Source: Roseateles sp. DAIF2 (GTDB taxonomy: Bacteria; Pseudomonadota; Gammaproteobacteria; Burkholderiales; Burkholderiaceae_C). From it: a stretch of 64,000 nucleotides of DNA. The notes beneath the pieces are model-generated. The model saw only the letters and a program-made list of their open reading frames with translations. It was not told the DNA's origin and made no database searches. A program made the translations under genes and the position numbers. Of the stretch, positions 28,901 through 36,482 are shown one piece after another. Each line of letters starts with the position of its first letter. The stretch's first letter is position 1. The DNA is taken from assembly GCF_015624425.1 (NCBI RefSeq), contig NZ_CP049919.1:2418001-2482000 (forward strand), in the 5' to 3' direction.

Positions 28901-29040
28901 CGGGCAACCGCCACCTCGGTGTGGTCGAGTACCGCGAGACTGCGGCCAGCGCCGTGTTGGGCACGACCACGGTGTTCATCGACGCTAGCGCCGCCGCGCC
29001 GGCGCAGGCACCGCTGCTGCGCGCGAAGCCGCTGAACTGA
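25999..29040 (+). CDS. Secreted subtilisin-like serine protease (S8) with PA insert
   Basis: Predicted 1013-residue secreted protease. A signal peptide (about 1-23) is followed by an I9-type propeptide (about 30-125). The catalytic triad is Asp168 in HVDTGVWPE, His258 in GDGHGSHT and Ser611 in SGTSMASPH. A protease-associated (PA) domain is inserted before the Ser (around KILVCDRGGNVLVNKV...VGVIILNT, about 460-540). A fibronectin-III-like region follows the catalytic domain, and the last about 200 residues form a beta-rich domain of the pre-peptidase type. The layout is like plant cucumisin and bacterial extracellular S8A enzymes. It could supply peptides from outside the cell to the island's uptake system, but it carries a different upstream region. 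Confidence 0.93.
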   Translation: MTRYHVVIGSVLAAAALSAAAQSAPRKGYIVELADAPAAAYEGSVSGLAATRPAAGAKLNVNASHVVAYLSYLNGKAGSVTAAVPAATVYQRYGVAFNGFAAKLSDVELQKLLATPGVKAITADEPSKLDTTYTPSYLGLTGPNGLWSKLDGTGRALKGEDIIIGHVDTGVWPEDPSFSDKVDATGKPVSSHLPGTVVYGPPPAKWTGTCQAGSGFTPSMCNNKLIGARYFNAGYKSFNGNSAWAFEYLDSPRDGDGHGSHTLSTSGGNEGVSALVGGASAVSGMSGIAPRARVASYKACYTAAGGRDDPNTGCYPSDTLAAVNQAVADGVDVINYSIGGSRTSFADALQTAFRAAAAAGVYVSASAGNSNVNGASTVAHISPWLMTVGNSTHDRYTEAIVTLGNGATAQGASFQSTGLSAQALVWSRNSGFGAPAAQGSNQALCLGAADGVAALLDPAKVGGKILVCDRGGNVLVNKVANAKAAGAVGVIILNTPASANTTPLISAVLPTVHLPLAAFAAVTAEASSPTGTAAFGAGFQVAGVVSPVMSGTSSRGPNLADLNILKPDITAPGTDIIAAYMNRDLTQAERDAVAAGTLIPPPWAEMISGTSMASPHSAGLGALLKQANPGWSPYAIKSVIMTSALQNVKLANGAIDANRWGFGAGHINPNQALATKVVFDQTNADHLAYRNGALSGTALNLASMTASNVIGIQTFTRRLTNKGTSPRTYTASASVPGFSTVVTPANFVIAPGATQTFTVQLTRTTAATATWVFGEVVFVGDDGVNLRSPVTVRPLTFVGSASVTDTRPVGTKVFTVATGYNGTFNIQASGMVAATRLAGNVAQNQSVCFPFAVPAGAKQLRAQLFDSETGGGGARDIDLRVLRAGAEVGSSGGVTSEELVILNNPTADANYQVCADGYNAPVAGASNFTINLWVVPAVTTPASLKAFGPSTATAGGTASVGLSWNVAAGNRHLGVVEYRETAASAVLGTTTVFIDASAAAPAQAPLLRAKPLN

Positions 29041-29084
29041 CAGCGGCCGGTTCGCTCCGGCGAGCCGGCGTCGCGCAAGAGAGA

Positions 29085-29106
29085 GGGCCCCATGCGGGGC
29101 CCTTTT
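29085..29106 (+). terminator. Rho-independent terminator after the subtilisin gene
   Basis: GGGCCCC, loop ATGC, GGGGCCC, then TTTT: a perfect 7-bp stem 45 bases after the stop codon. Confidence 0.85.
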
Positions 29107-29188
29107 CGTTGGCTCTTTGTGCGTCTAATTGATGACGCTGTGAGATGGTGAAGGTCTGAGCGCAGGAGGGCGGGCAGGCCTGCTGCTA

Positions 29189-29394
29189 CGTGTCCCCCGG
29201 CCGCTTCGCGGCCTCCTCCTCGACCTCCGCATCAGGCCCGCCCACCCTCCTGCTTGGCGTTGCGTCTGGTTTTCTTCGCGAGCCACTTGCGGTGGAGAAG
29301 CCGGGATGCGGGCATGCGCAATTGCGCAGGTCGAGGAGGAGGGCCGCAAAGCGGCCCGGGGGACACGGAGCAAATGCGCATGCCCGCGTCCCGG
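29189..29394. repeat. Two interleaved long inverted repeats
   Basis: Arm A at 29189-29226 and its inverse A' at 29328-29367 match over about 38 bases with three small differences; the arm starts CGTGTCCCCCGG and ends CTCCTCGACCT. Arm B at 29301-29323 (CCGGGATGCGGGCATGCGC) is inverted as B' at 29373-29394. The order A-B-A'-B' means the two hairpins overlap and cannot form at the same time. The stretch from 29107 to 29470 has no credible gene. It may be a mobile-element-like repeat or an RNA switch. Confidence 0.7.
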
Positions 29395-29470
29395 CGCCAC
29401 CCGGCTCTGCGTAGGGCTCATCAAGACCCACAAGTCAATGAACAACGAGCCTTTTCCTTTCCTGCGTTCG

Positions 29471-30628
29471 CTAGGAGCTTCCCGTTCGCACCAAGCGCAC
29501 CGGCGACAGCATCGCCGCGCTGAGCCCGAAGTCCACCAGCCGCTGCGGCAGCGGCCGGCCGCGCGCCAGGGCCGCGCAGGCCTCGCCCATCGCGGCGCAG
29601 GTCTGGATGCCGTAGCCGCCCTGGCCCGCGAGCCAGAAGAAGCCGGGCGCCTCGGTATCGAAGCCGCCGACCAGGCCGCCGTCGGCGACGAAGGAGCGCA
29701 GCCCCGCCCAGGTATGACTGGGCCGGCGGATGGCCAGGGTCGTCATCTCCTCGATGCGGTGGATCGCCAGCGCGATGTCCAGCTCCTCGGGCTGCACGTC
29801 GTGCGGTGCCACCGGGTCGGCGTTGGCCGGCGAGCCCAGCAGCGCGCCGGCATCGGGTTTGAAGTACCAGTCCTCATCGGCTCCGAACACCAGCGGCCAG
29901 GCATGGCTGTCGATGCCGGCCGGCGGCGCGAACATGAAGGCGGAGCGGCGCCGCGGCTCCAGGCCGATGGGCCGCACGCCGGCCAGCCGCGCGATCTCGT
30001 CGGCCCAGGCCCCGGCCGCGTTGATCACGACTGGCGCCTGGTAGACCCGCCCGCCGGCATGCACGCGCCAGTCGGCGCCCTGGCGCTCGATCGCCGTGAC
30101 CTCGGCATCGCAGACCAGGCCGCCACCGGCGCGGCGCAGCTCGCGCAGGAAACCCTGATGCAGCGCATGCACATCCATGTCGACCGCCTCGGGCTCGTGG
30201 ATCGCGCCGAGCAGCAGTTCGCGCCGCAGCACCGGCACCATCTCGCAGGCCGCGTCGACCGAGAGCCGGTGCGCGTTCGGGGTGATGCCGCGCAGCACTT
30301 CCCAGTGCCGCTCGTAGGGCTCGCGCTGCGCCGCCGTGGCGACGAAGAGGGCGCCGCGCGGCGTCAGCAGCGGATGCTCCGAATAGCCGGGTGGCGGCTG
30401 CTCGAAGAAGGCGCGGCTGGCGCGCGTCAGCGCGCGCACCTGGGCATTGCCGTAGCTCTCCATGAACAGCGCGGCCGAGCGGCCGGTGGCGTGATAGCCG
30501 GGCTGGTTCTCGCGCTCCAGCACCAGGGTGCGCGCATGCGGTGCCAGCCAGCGCGCCACCGAGGCGCCAGCGATGCCGCCGCCGACGACCAGGCAATCGG
30601 CCGTGCCGATCTCGGGCCGCTGGCTCAT
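29471..30628 (-). CDS. dauA: D-arginine dehydrogenase-like FAD oxidoreductase
   Basis: FAD-dependent D-amino-acid dehydrogenase of 385 residues. It closely follows the Pseudomonas DauA pattern through its whole length: CLVVGGGIAGASVARWL (FAD-binding), GYHATGRSAALF, PGYSEHPLL, VDMDVHALHQGFLREL, INAAGAWADEIA, RRRSAFMFAPPAGID, LLGSPANADPV, HTWAGLRSFVADG and GGYGIQTCAAMGEA. DauA oxidises D-Arg, D-Lys and several other D-amino acids to keto acids and ammonia. It is the last gene of an operon and overlaps the M81 peptidase gene by 4 bp (ATGA), so it probably works on D-residues freed by that enzyme. Exact D-amino-acid preference cannot be told. Confidence 0.88.
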   Translation of the reverse strand: MSQRPEIGTADCLVVGGGIAGASVARWLAPHARTLVLERENQPGYHATGRSAALFMESYGNAQVRALTRASRAFFEQPPPGYSEHPLLTPRGALFVATAAQREPYERHWEVLRGITPNAHRLSVDAACEMVPVLRRELLLGAIHEPEAVDMDVHALHQGFLRELRRAGGGLVCDAEVTAIERQGADWRVHAGGRVYQAPVVINAAGAWADEIARLAGVRPIGLEPRRRSAFMFAPPAGIDSHAWPLVFGADEDWYFKPDAGALLGSPANADPVAPHDVQPEELDIALAIHRIEEMTTLAIRRPSHTWAGLRSFVADGGLVGGFDTEAPGFFWLAGQGGYGIQTCAAMGEACAALARGRPLPQRLVDFGLSAAMLSPVRLVRTGSS

Positions 30629-32139
30629 GTGCCGGCCTCGCCCCGGGCGGCGAAGCCATGCGGGTCGGCGACGCGCGGCCAGTAGTCGAGGTCGCGCACC
30701 TGGTAGGGCAGGCGGGCGAAGTCCATGTCGATCGCGCCGGGCGTCGTCACATAGAGGATCTCGCGGGCCAGCGGCGCGAACTGGGCATGGAAATGCTGGG
30801 TCGACTTGACGATGATCAGCCGCTTGGCGGCGAGCTCAATGCCCAGGCCGGTGAAGACCGTCGGCGAGAAGGTCTGGCTGCGTACGCTGACCAATACGAT
30901 GTCCAGCCCGTTGGCCGCCTGCACCCAGACGCTGGGGCCCAGCGGCGCGATCTCGTCGGTCGAGTTCAGGCCGATCTGCACATGCTGGTCGACGACGCCC
31001 TTGACGACGACCTCCAGGTCCACCGGCATGCCCGAGGCCGGCCCGCATTTGCCGCCCAGGCGCAGCGCGATGCGCGCGCCGACGCCGGCGTCGCGGCAGA
31101 GCTGGATCGCGCCGAGATCCCAGAAGGCGCCGATCGCGGCACCCTGCGTGCCGCGCGCCAGCAGGGCCTGCAGGATGAAGCTGCTGTCGCTCATCGCGCC
31201 GCCGCCGGCGTTGTCGGCGATGTCGGCGATGACGACCGGCCCGCCCTCGATGCGCGCGGCGCGGTCCAGCGCCGTCTCGATGTCCAGCATCGGCGTCACG
31301 GTCTGCTCGCGCAGCGCCCAGAACTCGCGGCCCAGCCGCTCCGCCAAGATCGCGGCCAAGGCCGGATCGTTGTCGGTGATGACCCACAGCCGCGCGCCCG
31401 ACTCGGGCACATCGCCCCAGGGAAAGCCATGGCCCAGCGACACCGACAGCACACCGGGCTGGCGCTCGACTTCCTGCATGCGGCGCACGAAGCCGGCCAT
31501 CGGTTCGCGCGTCGTGTGCCACAGGCCCACCATCTTGCAGTCGAACATCGCCGCGGTCGGGCGCAGCTTGCCGGCCGCCGTGTCGAGCACGATGCGCAGC
31601 AGCTCCTGCAAGCGCGGCAGCGCGTCGACATGCGGATATTCCTTGTAGGCGATGATCGCGTCGGCCGAGCGTTGCATCAGCGCGGTGTAGTGGCAATGCA
31701 GGTCCAGCTCCACGCCGATCGGCACCGTCGGCCCGACGATCTCGCGCACGCGGGCGGCCAGGTCGCCCTCGCAATCGTCGTAGCCATCGGCCACCATCGC
31801 GCCGTGCAGGATCAGGATCACACCGTCGACCGGCCCGGCCGCACGCAGGTCATCCAGGATGTCATCGCGCAGGCGCTCGTAGACCGCGCGCACCGTGCGG
31901 CCCAGCGGCTGCGCGAAGGCGCTGAGGCTCTCGACCAGCCGATGGCCCTCGGCGGCCAGCAGCCGGCGCAGCTCGACCATCGAGCCGCCCAGACCCTGCG
32001 GGTCGCGCGTGCTGGCGTCACCGCGGTAGATGCCGTATTCCTCGAAGCTGCCCCAGCCGGTCGGCGCCGCGGCATAGGTATTGGTCTCGGTGGCCAGGAA
32101 GGCGGCAAAGATCTTCATCATCTTCTTATCGTTGCTCAT
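30625..32139 (-). CDS. M81-family zinc metallopeptidase, MlrC-like
   Basis: Predicted 504-residue metallopeptidase of the microcystinase C (MlrC) family. The residues reported as essential or zinc-binding in MlrC (Glu56, His150, Asp184, His186, His208, from memory) align with constant offset to Glu18 in ATETNT, His112 in LHGAMV, Asp146 and His148 in ELDLHCH and His170 in EYPHVD. No signal peptide. MlrC removes the last peptide bonds of linear microcystin next to Adda and D-Glu. It overlaps the preceding S12 hydrolase and the following dauA by 4 bp each, giving a tight hydrolase-peptidase-dehydrogenase operon. A second copy lies at 39.6 kb. Substrate unproven; many M81 members act on other peptides. 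Confidence 0.88.
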   Translation of the reverse strand: MSNDKKMMKIFAAFLATETNTYAAAPTGWGSFEEYGIYRGDASTRDPQGLGGSMVELRRLLAAEGHRLVESLSAFAQPLGRTVRAVYERLRDDILDDLRAAGPVDGVILILHGAMVADGYDDCEGDLAARVREIVGPTVPIGVELDLHCHYTALMQRSADAIIAYKEYPHVDALPRLQELLRIVLDTAAGKLRPTAAMFDCKMVGLWHTTREPMAGFVRRMQEVERQPGVLSVSLGHGFPWGDVPESGARLWVITDNDPALAAILAERLGREFWALREQTVTPMLDIETALDRAARIEGGPVVIADIADNAGGGAMSDSSFILQALLARGTQGAAIGAFWDLGAIQLCRDAGVGARIALRLGGKCGPASGMPVDLEVVVKGVVDQHVQIGLNSTDEIAPLGPSVWVQAANGLDIVLVSVRSQTFSPTVFTGLGIELAAKRLIIVKSTQHFHAQFAPLAREILYVTTPGAIDMDFARLPYQVRDLDYWPRVADPHGFAARGEAGT

Positions 32140-33818
32140 GCGGATGGCTCCTCGCGGATGAAACGCAGGCGCCGCAGCCGCGGCGCGTCCAGGCGCAGGC
32201 CGGTGATACGGCCAGCCTGGCGATCGATGTTGATGATGCCGGCGCCGCCGATGCCCGCGAACAGCGCATCGGCCGGCAGGGCCAGCAGCACCTCCGACGA
32301 TAGCGGCTGCAGGCGATAGGCGCTGCGGCCATGGGCGCCCTGCAGGCGCAGGATGATCTGCTGGGTCTCGCCCGCGCCCTCGATCTCGACTTGGGCGTCG
32401 GTCTGCAGGTCCGGCACGCGGTAGCGGCCGGCCAGCGCGGGTGCCAGCGCGGCGCTGCTGGGTGGCCGCTCGGGCAGCAGCGCGCAGCGCAGCAGATGGC
32501 CGCCGTCGCTGAGGGTCAGCATCTCGGGGGCGGTCGCGCCGGCGAGTTCCTCGAGCGCGAAGCCGAGCGGGTTCAGCGCGCTGTCCTCGCAGGGCAGCAG
32601 GGCCTCGTTGCCCATCTTGCGCAGCGGCATGCCGCGGCTGCCCAGCCAGTTGAGCGCGAGCTTGCCGCCCGCATCCTCGAAGCCGAACACCGCGCCGGTC
32701 GCCGCGGCGTGGTAATGCCGGCCGAGCAGGGCCGCATGGGCCGCGGCCGGCACATGCTCGGGCGCAGCGCCGAGGGCATCGCCGAGCAGCGCATCGATGA
32801 TCTGGAAGCCCAGCGCCACCGGCGAGACGGGCGCGCCGTTGACCATGATCATGATGTCCAGCTGATGCCCGGGCACGGTGATCATCTGCGAGGTGGCGCC
32901 CATCACCGCGCCCGCATGATGGATCACCTCGACGCCGCGATAGTCGTGGCGCATCAGGCCCAGCGCATAGGGCAGGCGCAGACCGGTCGAGAGCCGCGGC
33001 AGCTCGATCATCTGCGCCCAGCTGGCCGCGCTGCCGACCGTCTTGTGCGGGCCGCGCAGATGGGCCAGCCAGCGCAGCATGTCGTCGATGGTCGAGACCA
33101 GCGAGCCGCTGCCGCGCAGCTCGCTGGGGTAGATGCCGCGCTGCAGCCCGCCGCCGGCCGCGGCCGGCAGGGCCTGGTACTGCATCGCCATGCCGGGGCG
33201 GATGTCGAGATCGCTGGTCACCGATTCGGTGTCGTGCATGCCCAGCGGCGCGAAGATGCGCTCGCGCATGAAGTCCTCGAAGCGCTGGCCGCTCAGGCGT
33301 TCGATCACGCGCGCCAGCAACTGGTAGCCGGTGTTCGAATAGATCATGCGCGTGCCCGGCTCGAAGTTGAGCTCGCGATTGGGATCGGGCAGCGGCTGGC
33401 TCCAGTCCGCCTTGGGCAGGATGGCCATGCCCTGCGCGACCGTGGGCAGGTCGGTGCGCCAGCCGCCCAGGTGCTGCATCAGCTGGCGCAGGGTCGGCCC
33501 GGCCGGATGCAGCACCGGCAGCTCGGGCAGGTGCCGGTAGACCAGATCGTCGATGTCCAGCCGGCCGTCCTCGGCCAGCAGCAGCACGCCCAGGCAGGTG
33601 AACTGCTTGCTGGTGGATGCAATGCGCACACGCGTGCGCGGCGACATGCCGACACCTTGTTCAATGCTGGCGAGGCCGACGCCGCGCCGGTAGAGGGTCT
33701 GGCCCGCGCGTGCGACGCCGACGACCAGGCCCGGCGCATCGCTGCGGTTGAAGGGCTGAAGCAGGGCGTCGATGGCCGCGAGGCCGGTCGGAGGCGGGGA
33801 GCTGTGGGTGCTTGTCAT
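32136..33818 (-). CDS. S12-family serine hydrolase, MlrB/D-aminopeptidase-like (paralogue 2)
   Basis: Predicted 560-residue cytoplasmic serine hydrolase and close paralogue of the genes at 21.2 and 37.9 kb. It has Ser68-x-x-Lys71 in ASTSKQF, Tyr160-x-Asn162 in YSNTGYQ and the HHAGAVMG third motif. The first 60 residues and the stretch DDMLRWLAHLRGPHKTVGSAASWAQM are nearly the same in the paralogues, while the loops after the second motif differ, which suggests different side-chain preferences. It is the first gene of the minus-strand operon with the M81 peptidase and dauA, and the predicted ECF promoter at 33907-33930 lies about 90 bases upstream. Confidence 0.87.
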   Translation of the reverse strand: MTSTHSSPPPTGLAAIDALLQPFNRSDAPGLVVGVARAGQTLYRRGVGLASIEQGVGMSPRTRVRIASTSKQFTCLGVLLLAEDGRLDIDDLVYRHLPELPVLHPAGPTLRQLMQHLGGWRTDLPTVAQGMAILPKADWSQPLPDPNRELNFEPGTRMIYSNTGYQLLARVIERLSGQRFEDFMRERIFAPLGMHDTESVTSDLDIRPGMAMQYQALPAAAGGGLQRGIYPSELRGSGSLVSTIDDMLRWLAHLRGPHKTVGSAASWAQMIELPRLSTGLRLPYALGLMRHDYRGVEVIHHAGAVMGATSQMITVPGHQLDIMIMVNGAPVSPVALGFQIIDALLGDALGAAPEHVPAAAHAALLGRHYHAAATGAVFGFEDAGGKLALNWLGSRGMPLRKMGNEALLPCEDSALNPLGFALEELAGATAPEMLTLSDGGHLLRCALLPERPPSSAALAPALAGRYRVPDLQTDAQVEIEGAGETQQIILRLQGAHGRSAYRLQPLSSEVLLALPADALFAGIGGAGIINIDRQAGRITGLRLDAPRLRRLRFIREEPSA

Positions 33819-33906
33819 GGCGTGATCGAGTGGAGGACCGGATCGGTGGAGAGAGGCGGAGGAGGGTGGTGATGCAGCGAGCTTGTCGAGCGCTCGCTCC
33901 TCTATC

Positions 33907-33930
33907 TAGACGGGCGAGCGTTCCGTTTCC
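33907..33930 (-). promoter_or_regulatory. Predicted ECF promoter of the S12-M81-dauA operon (P3)
   Basis: Read on the minus strand: GGAAAC, 12 bases, CGTCTA, then GATAGAGGAGC. The -10 and following bases match the promoter at 21099-21122 (CGTCTTGATAGGGCAGC), and GCATACCGGA around the -35 matches the one at 21010-21033. Confidence 0.6.
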
Positions 33931-33947
33931 GGTATGCCCCTGCGCAG

Positions 33948-33957
33948 GGCCTAGGTG
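33948..33957. promoter_or_regulatory. CCTAGG box between two divergent ECF promoters (second copy)
   Basis: GGCCTAGGTG followed by TT, TAC and then CCGAG, the same pattern as at 21071-21080, and again lying between two divergent promoter elements (33907-33930 minus, 33987-34010 plus). The distance to the plus-strand -35 is 29 bases here and 18 there, a difference of 11 bases or about one helical turn. Confidence 0.4.
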
Positions 33958-33986
33958 TTTACGCCGAGAGGGGAGGAATTGCTACC

Positions 33987-34010
33987 GGAAGATGACGAGT
34001 CGTCCGTCTT
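33987..34010 (+). promoter_or_regulatory. Predicted ECF promoter of the receptor-transporter operon (P2)
   Basis: GGAAGA, 12 bases, CGTCTT, then TGTTGGGTAGCAG; GGG and AGCAG fall in the same places as in the promoter at 21099-21122. CTACCGGAA around the -35 resembles ATACCGGA of the two minus-strand copies. It ends 40 bases before the receptor ATG. Confidence 0.6.
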
Positions 34011-34050
34011 TGTTGGGTAGCAGTTCATCGTTTCCAACCAAGGATTCCCA

Positions 34051-36480
34051 ATGAAGAAATGCGTACGTGGCCGGACCCTGCGCCGTCTGGCCCTGGCCTG
34101 TACCCTGGCCGTTGCCGCTGCGGCCCAGGCCCAGAACCGCGAGTTCGATGTCGCCGCCGGTGACCTGAAGGCCGCGCTCGATGCGTACATCGCCCAGGCC
34201 GGTGTCCAGCTGTTCTACAAGGTCGACGACCTCAAGGGCCTGTCGACCAAGGGTCTGAAGGGCAGCCTGCCGCCCGAGCAGGCGCTGGCCCGCCTGATTG
34301 AAGGCACGCGGCTGAAGGTCAGGCGCGATGAGAGCGGCGCGATGGTGCTGTTCGTCGCACCGCCGGAGGATCCCAAGCCGCGCGCCGATGTGTCGACCCT
34401 GGACTCGGTCATGGTCAGCGCCTCGCGTCGCCGCGAGCCAGTGCGCGAGGTGCCGCTGAAGGTCGACGTGCTGCAGACCGATGCGCTGGAGCGCAGCGGC
34501 GCCCGCGAGCTGGGCGACTATGTGGCTCATCAGCCTGGCGTCACGCTGACGCATGGCGGCGCATTTTCCGGCGCGCTGAGCATCCGCGGCCTGGCGACGG
34601 CCTCGGTCGGCGCGGCCTCGGTCGGCGTCTATGTCGACGATGTGGCTACCGGCTCCAGCGCGCCCTATGGCCTGGGCGCGATCACGCCGCTGGACATGGG
34701 CCTGCTGGACCTGCACCACATCGAGATACTGCGCGGCCCGCAGGGCACCCTGTACGGTGCCGGCGCGATGGGCGGCCTGATCAAGTATGTGACCAACGAA
34801 CCCGACACCGCCGAGTTCTCCGGCAGTGCGCGGCTCGCGGTCTCGTCCACCCAATACGGCGGCATGGGCCACACGGTCAACGGCGTGGTCAATGTGCCGC
34901 TGAAGACCGATGTGGCGGCGCTGCGCTTCGCCGCCTACACCACGCGCTTCGGCGGCTATGACGACGCCGTCGGGCGGGTGGTCGAGGAGAACATCAACCG
35001 CGGCACCACCACCGGCGCACGCATCTCGGCGCTGCTGACGCCAAACCGGCACCTGTCGGCGCGCCTGACCTTCACCTCGCAGGAAGCCAAGCGCGTTGGC
35101 AACGACTACGAAGAGCTGGATCTCGTCACCGGCAAGGCGCCGCTGGGCGAGCGGGTGCGCAAGCTCGACGCCCGCGAGCCCAGCAGCGCGCGCACCCAGC
35201 TGCTGGGCATGGACATCGAATACAACATGGGCTGGGCCCGGCTCAATGCCATCACCTCGGTGCAGGACGTGAAGCTGCATGGCGTGACCGATGCTTCCTC
35301 CTACTATGTGCCGATCCTGAACCGGCTCGGCGTGCCGGCCACCGCGTTCTGGGGCAACAGCCGCGGCAAGCAGCACCGCGTCAGTCAGGAGTTCCGCTTG
35401 ACCTCGAGCGCCTCGCGCGACATCGAATGGCTGGCCGGTCTCTACATCAACCGCGAGCGTTCCAGCGTCGCCGGCGGCTTCGGCTACATGACCAGCAGCG
35501 GCCTCGGCACGCTCAATCTCTACGAGACGACGAAACCCGCGACCTATCACGACCTCGCGCTCTATGGCGATGTGACCTGGCATGCCACGCCCGCGCTGGC
35601 GTTGACCGGCGGCGTGCGCGTCGGCCGCATGGAGCAGAGCTTCACCAACACCTCCGCGGGCCTGCTGGCCGGCGGCACCTCCTCCAATGGCGGCGAGTCG
35701 GAGGAGACCGCCACCACCTGGCTGGCCACCGCCGGCTACAAGCTCGATGCGCAGAGCTCGCTCTACGCCCGCATCGCCAGCGGCTACCGGCCCGGCGGGC
35801 CGAACGGCCTGCTGCCGACGACCTCGCCGGCGGTCAAGCCGATGTTCAAGTCCGACTCCCTGTGGAGCTACGAGGCCGGCTACAAGGCCGTGCTGCTGGA
35901 GCGCCGGCTGACGGTCGAGGCCGCCCTCTACGACATCGAATGGAGCGACATCCAGCAGACGATGCGGGATGGTGAGCTTTTCGGCTTCTTCACCAATGCC
36001 GGCAAGGCGCGCGTCCGCGGCGGCGAGCTGGCCCTGAGCTGGCAGCCGAGCGCGGCCTGGCGCTTCGACGGTTCGCTGTCCCTGATCGATGCGAAGCTGC
36101 GCACCGATGCAGATGGCCTGGGCGGCCATGCCGGCGACCGCCTGCCCGACACCGCCCGCATCTCCGCCACCCTGTCCGCCACGCACAACTTCGAGCTCGT
36201 GGGCCGCCCGGCCTATCTGGGCGTGAATGCGCGCCATGTCGGCGAGCGCCATGCCGGCTTTCCCAACAGCGCGCTCTCGATCAACTACCTGCTGCCGAGC
36301 TACACCGTGTACGGCCTGCAGGCCGGCATTGACTTCGAGCGCTTCAAGCTCTCCGCCTATCTGCGCAACCTGAGCAACAGCCGTGGCCTGGCCGCGGTCG
36401 CCGTGACCTCCGCGACCGCCGGCAACGCGGTGGTGGTCGAACCGCGCACCCTCGGCGTGGCCGTCAACGTCCCCTTCTGA
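34051..36480 (+). CDS. TonB-dependent receptor with N-terminal STN signalling domain
   Basis: Outer-membrane transducer of 809 residues. After a signal peptide (LALACTLAVAAAAQAQ) comes the STN domain (about 28-105: REFDVAAGDLKAALDAYIAQAGVQLFY), which in FecA-type receptors touches FecR. The plug domain follows (SRRREPVREVPLKVDV, then GVTLTHGGAFSGALSIRG and HIEILRGPQGTLYGAGAMGGLIKYVTNEP), and a 22-strand barrel ends in a terminal Phe. Proteins of this plug type import siderophores but also peptides, glycans and other large molecules. Linked through its STN domain to the FecI/FecR pair and cotranscribed with a transporter and three hydrolytic enzymes, it is the likely entry gate and sensor for the substrate. 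Confidence 0.93.
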   Translation: MKKCVRGRTLRRLALACTLAVAAAAQAQNREFDVAAGDLKAALDAYIAQAGVQLFYKVDDLKGLSTKGLKGSLPPEQALARLIEGTRLKVRRDESGAMVLFVAPPEDPKPRADVSTLDSVMVSASRRREPVREVPLKVDVLQTDALERSGARELGDYVAHQPGVTLTHGGAFSGALSIRGLATASVGAASVGVYVDDVATGSSAPYGLGAITPLDMGLLDLHHIEILRGPQGTLYGAGAMGGLIKYVTNEPDTAEFSGSARLAVSSTQYGGMGHTVNGVVNVPLKTDVAALRFAAYTTRFGGYDDAVGRVVEENINRGTTTGARISALLTPNRHLSARLTFTSQEAKRVGNDYEELDLVTGKAPLGERVRKLDAREPSSARTQLLGMDIEYNMGWARLNAITSVQDVKLHGVTDASSYYVPILNRLGVPATAFWGNSRGKQHRVSQEFRLTSSASRDIEWLAGLYINRERSSVAGGFGYMTSSGLGTLNLYETTKPATYHDLALYGDVTWHATPALALTGGVRVGRMEQSFTNTSAGLLAGGTSSNGGESEETATTWLATAGYKLDAQSSLYARIASGYRPGGPNGLLPTTSPAVKPMFKSDSLWSYEAGYKAVLLERRLTVEAALYDIEWSDIQQTMRDGELFGFFTNAGKARVRGGELALSWQPSAAWRFDGSLSLIDAKLRTDADGLGGHAGDRLPDTARISATLSATHNFELVGRPAYLGVNARHVGERHAGFPNSALSINYLLPSYTVYGLQAGIDFERFKLSAYLRNLSNSRGLAAVAVTSATAGNAVVVEPRTLGVAVNVPF

Positions 36481-36482
36481 TC

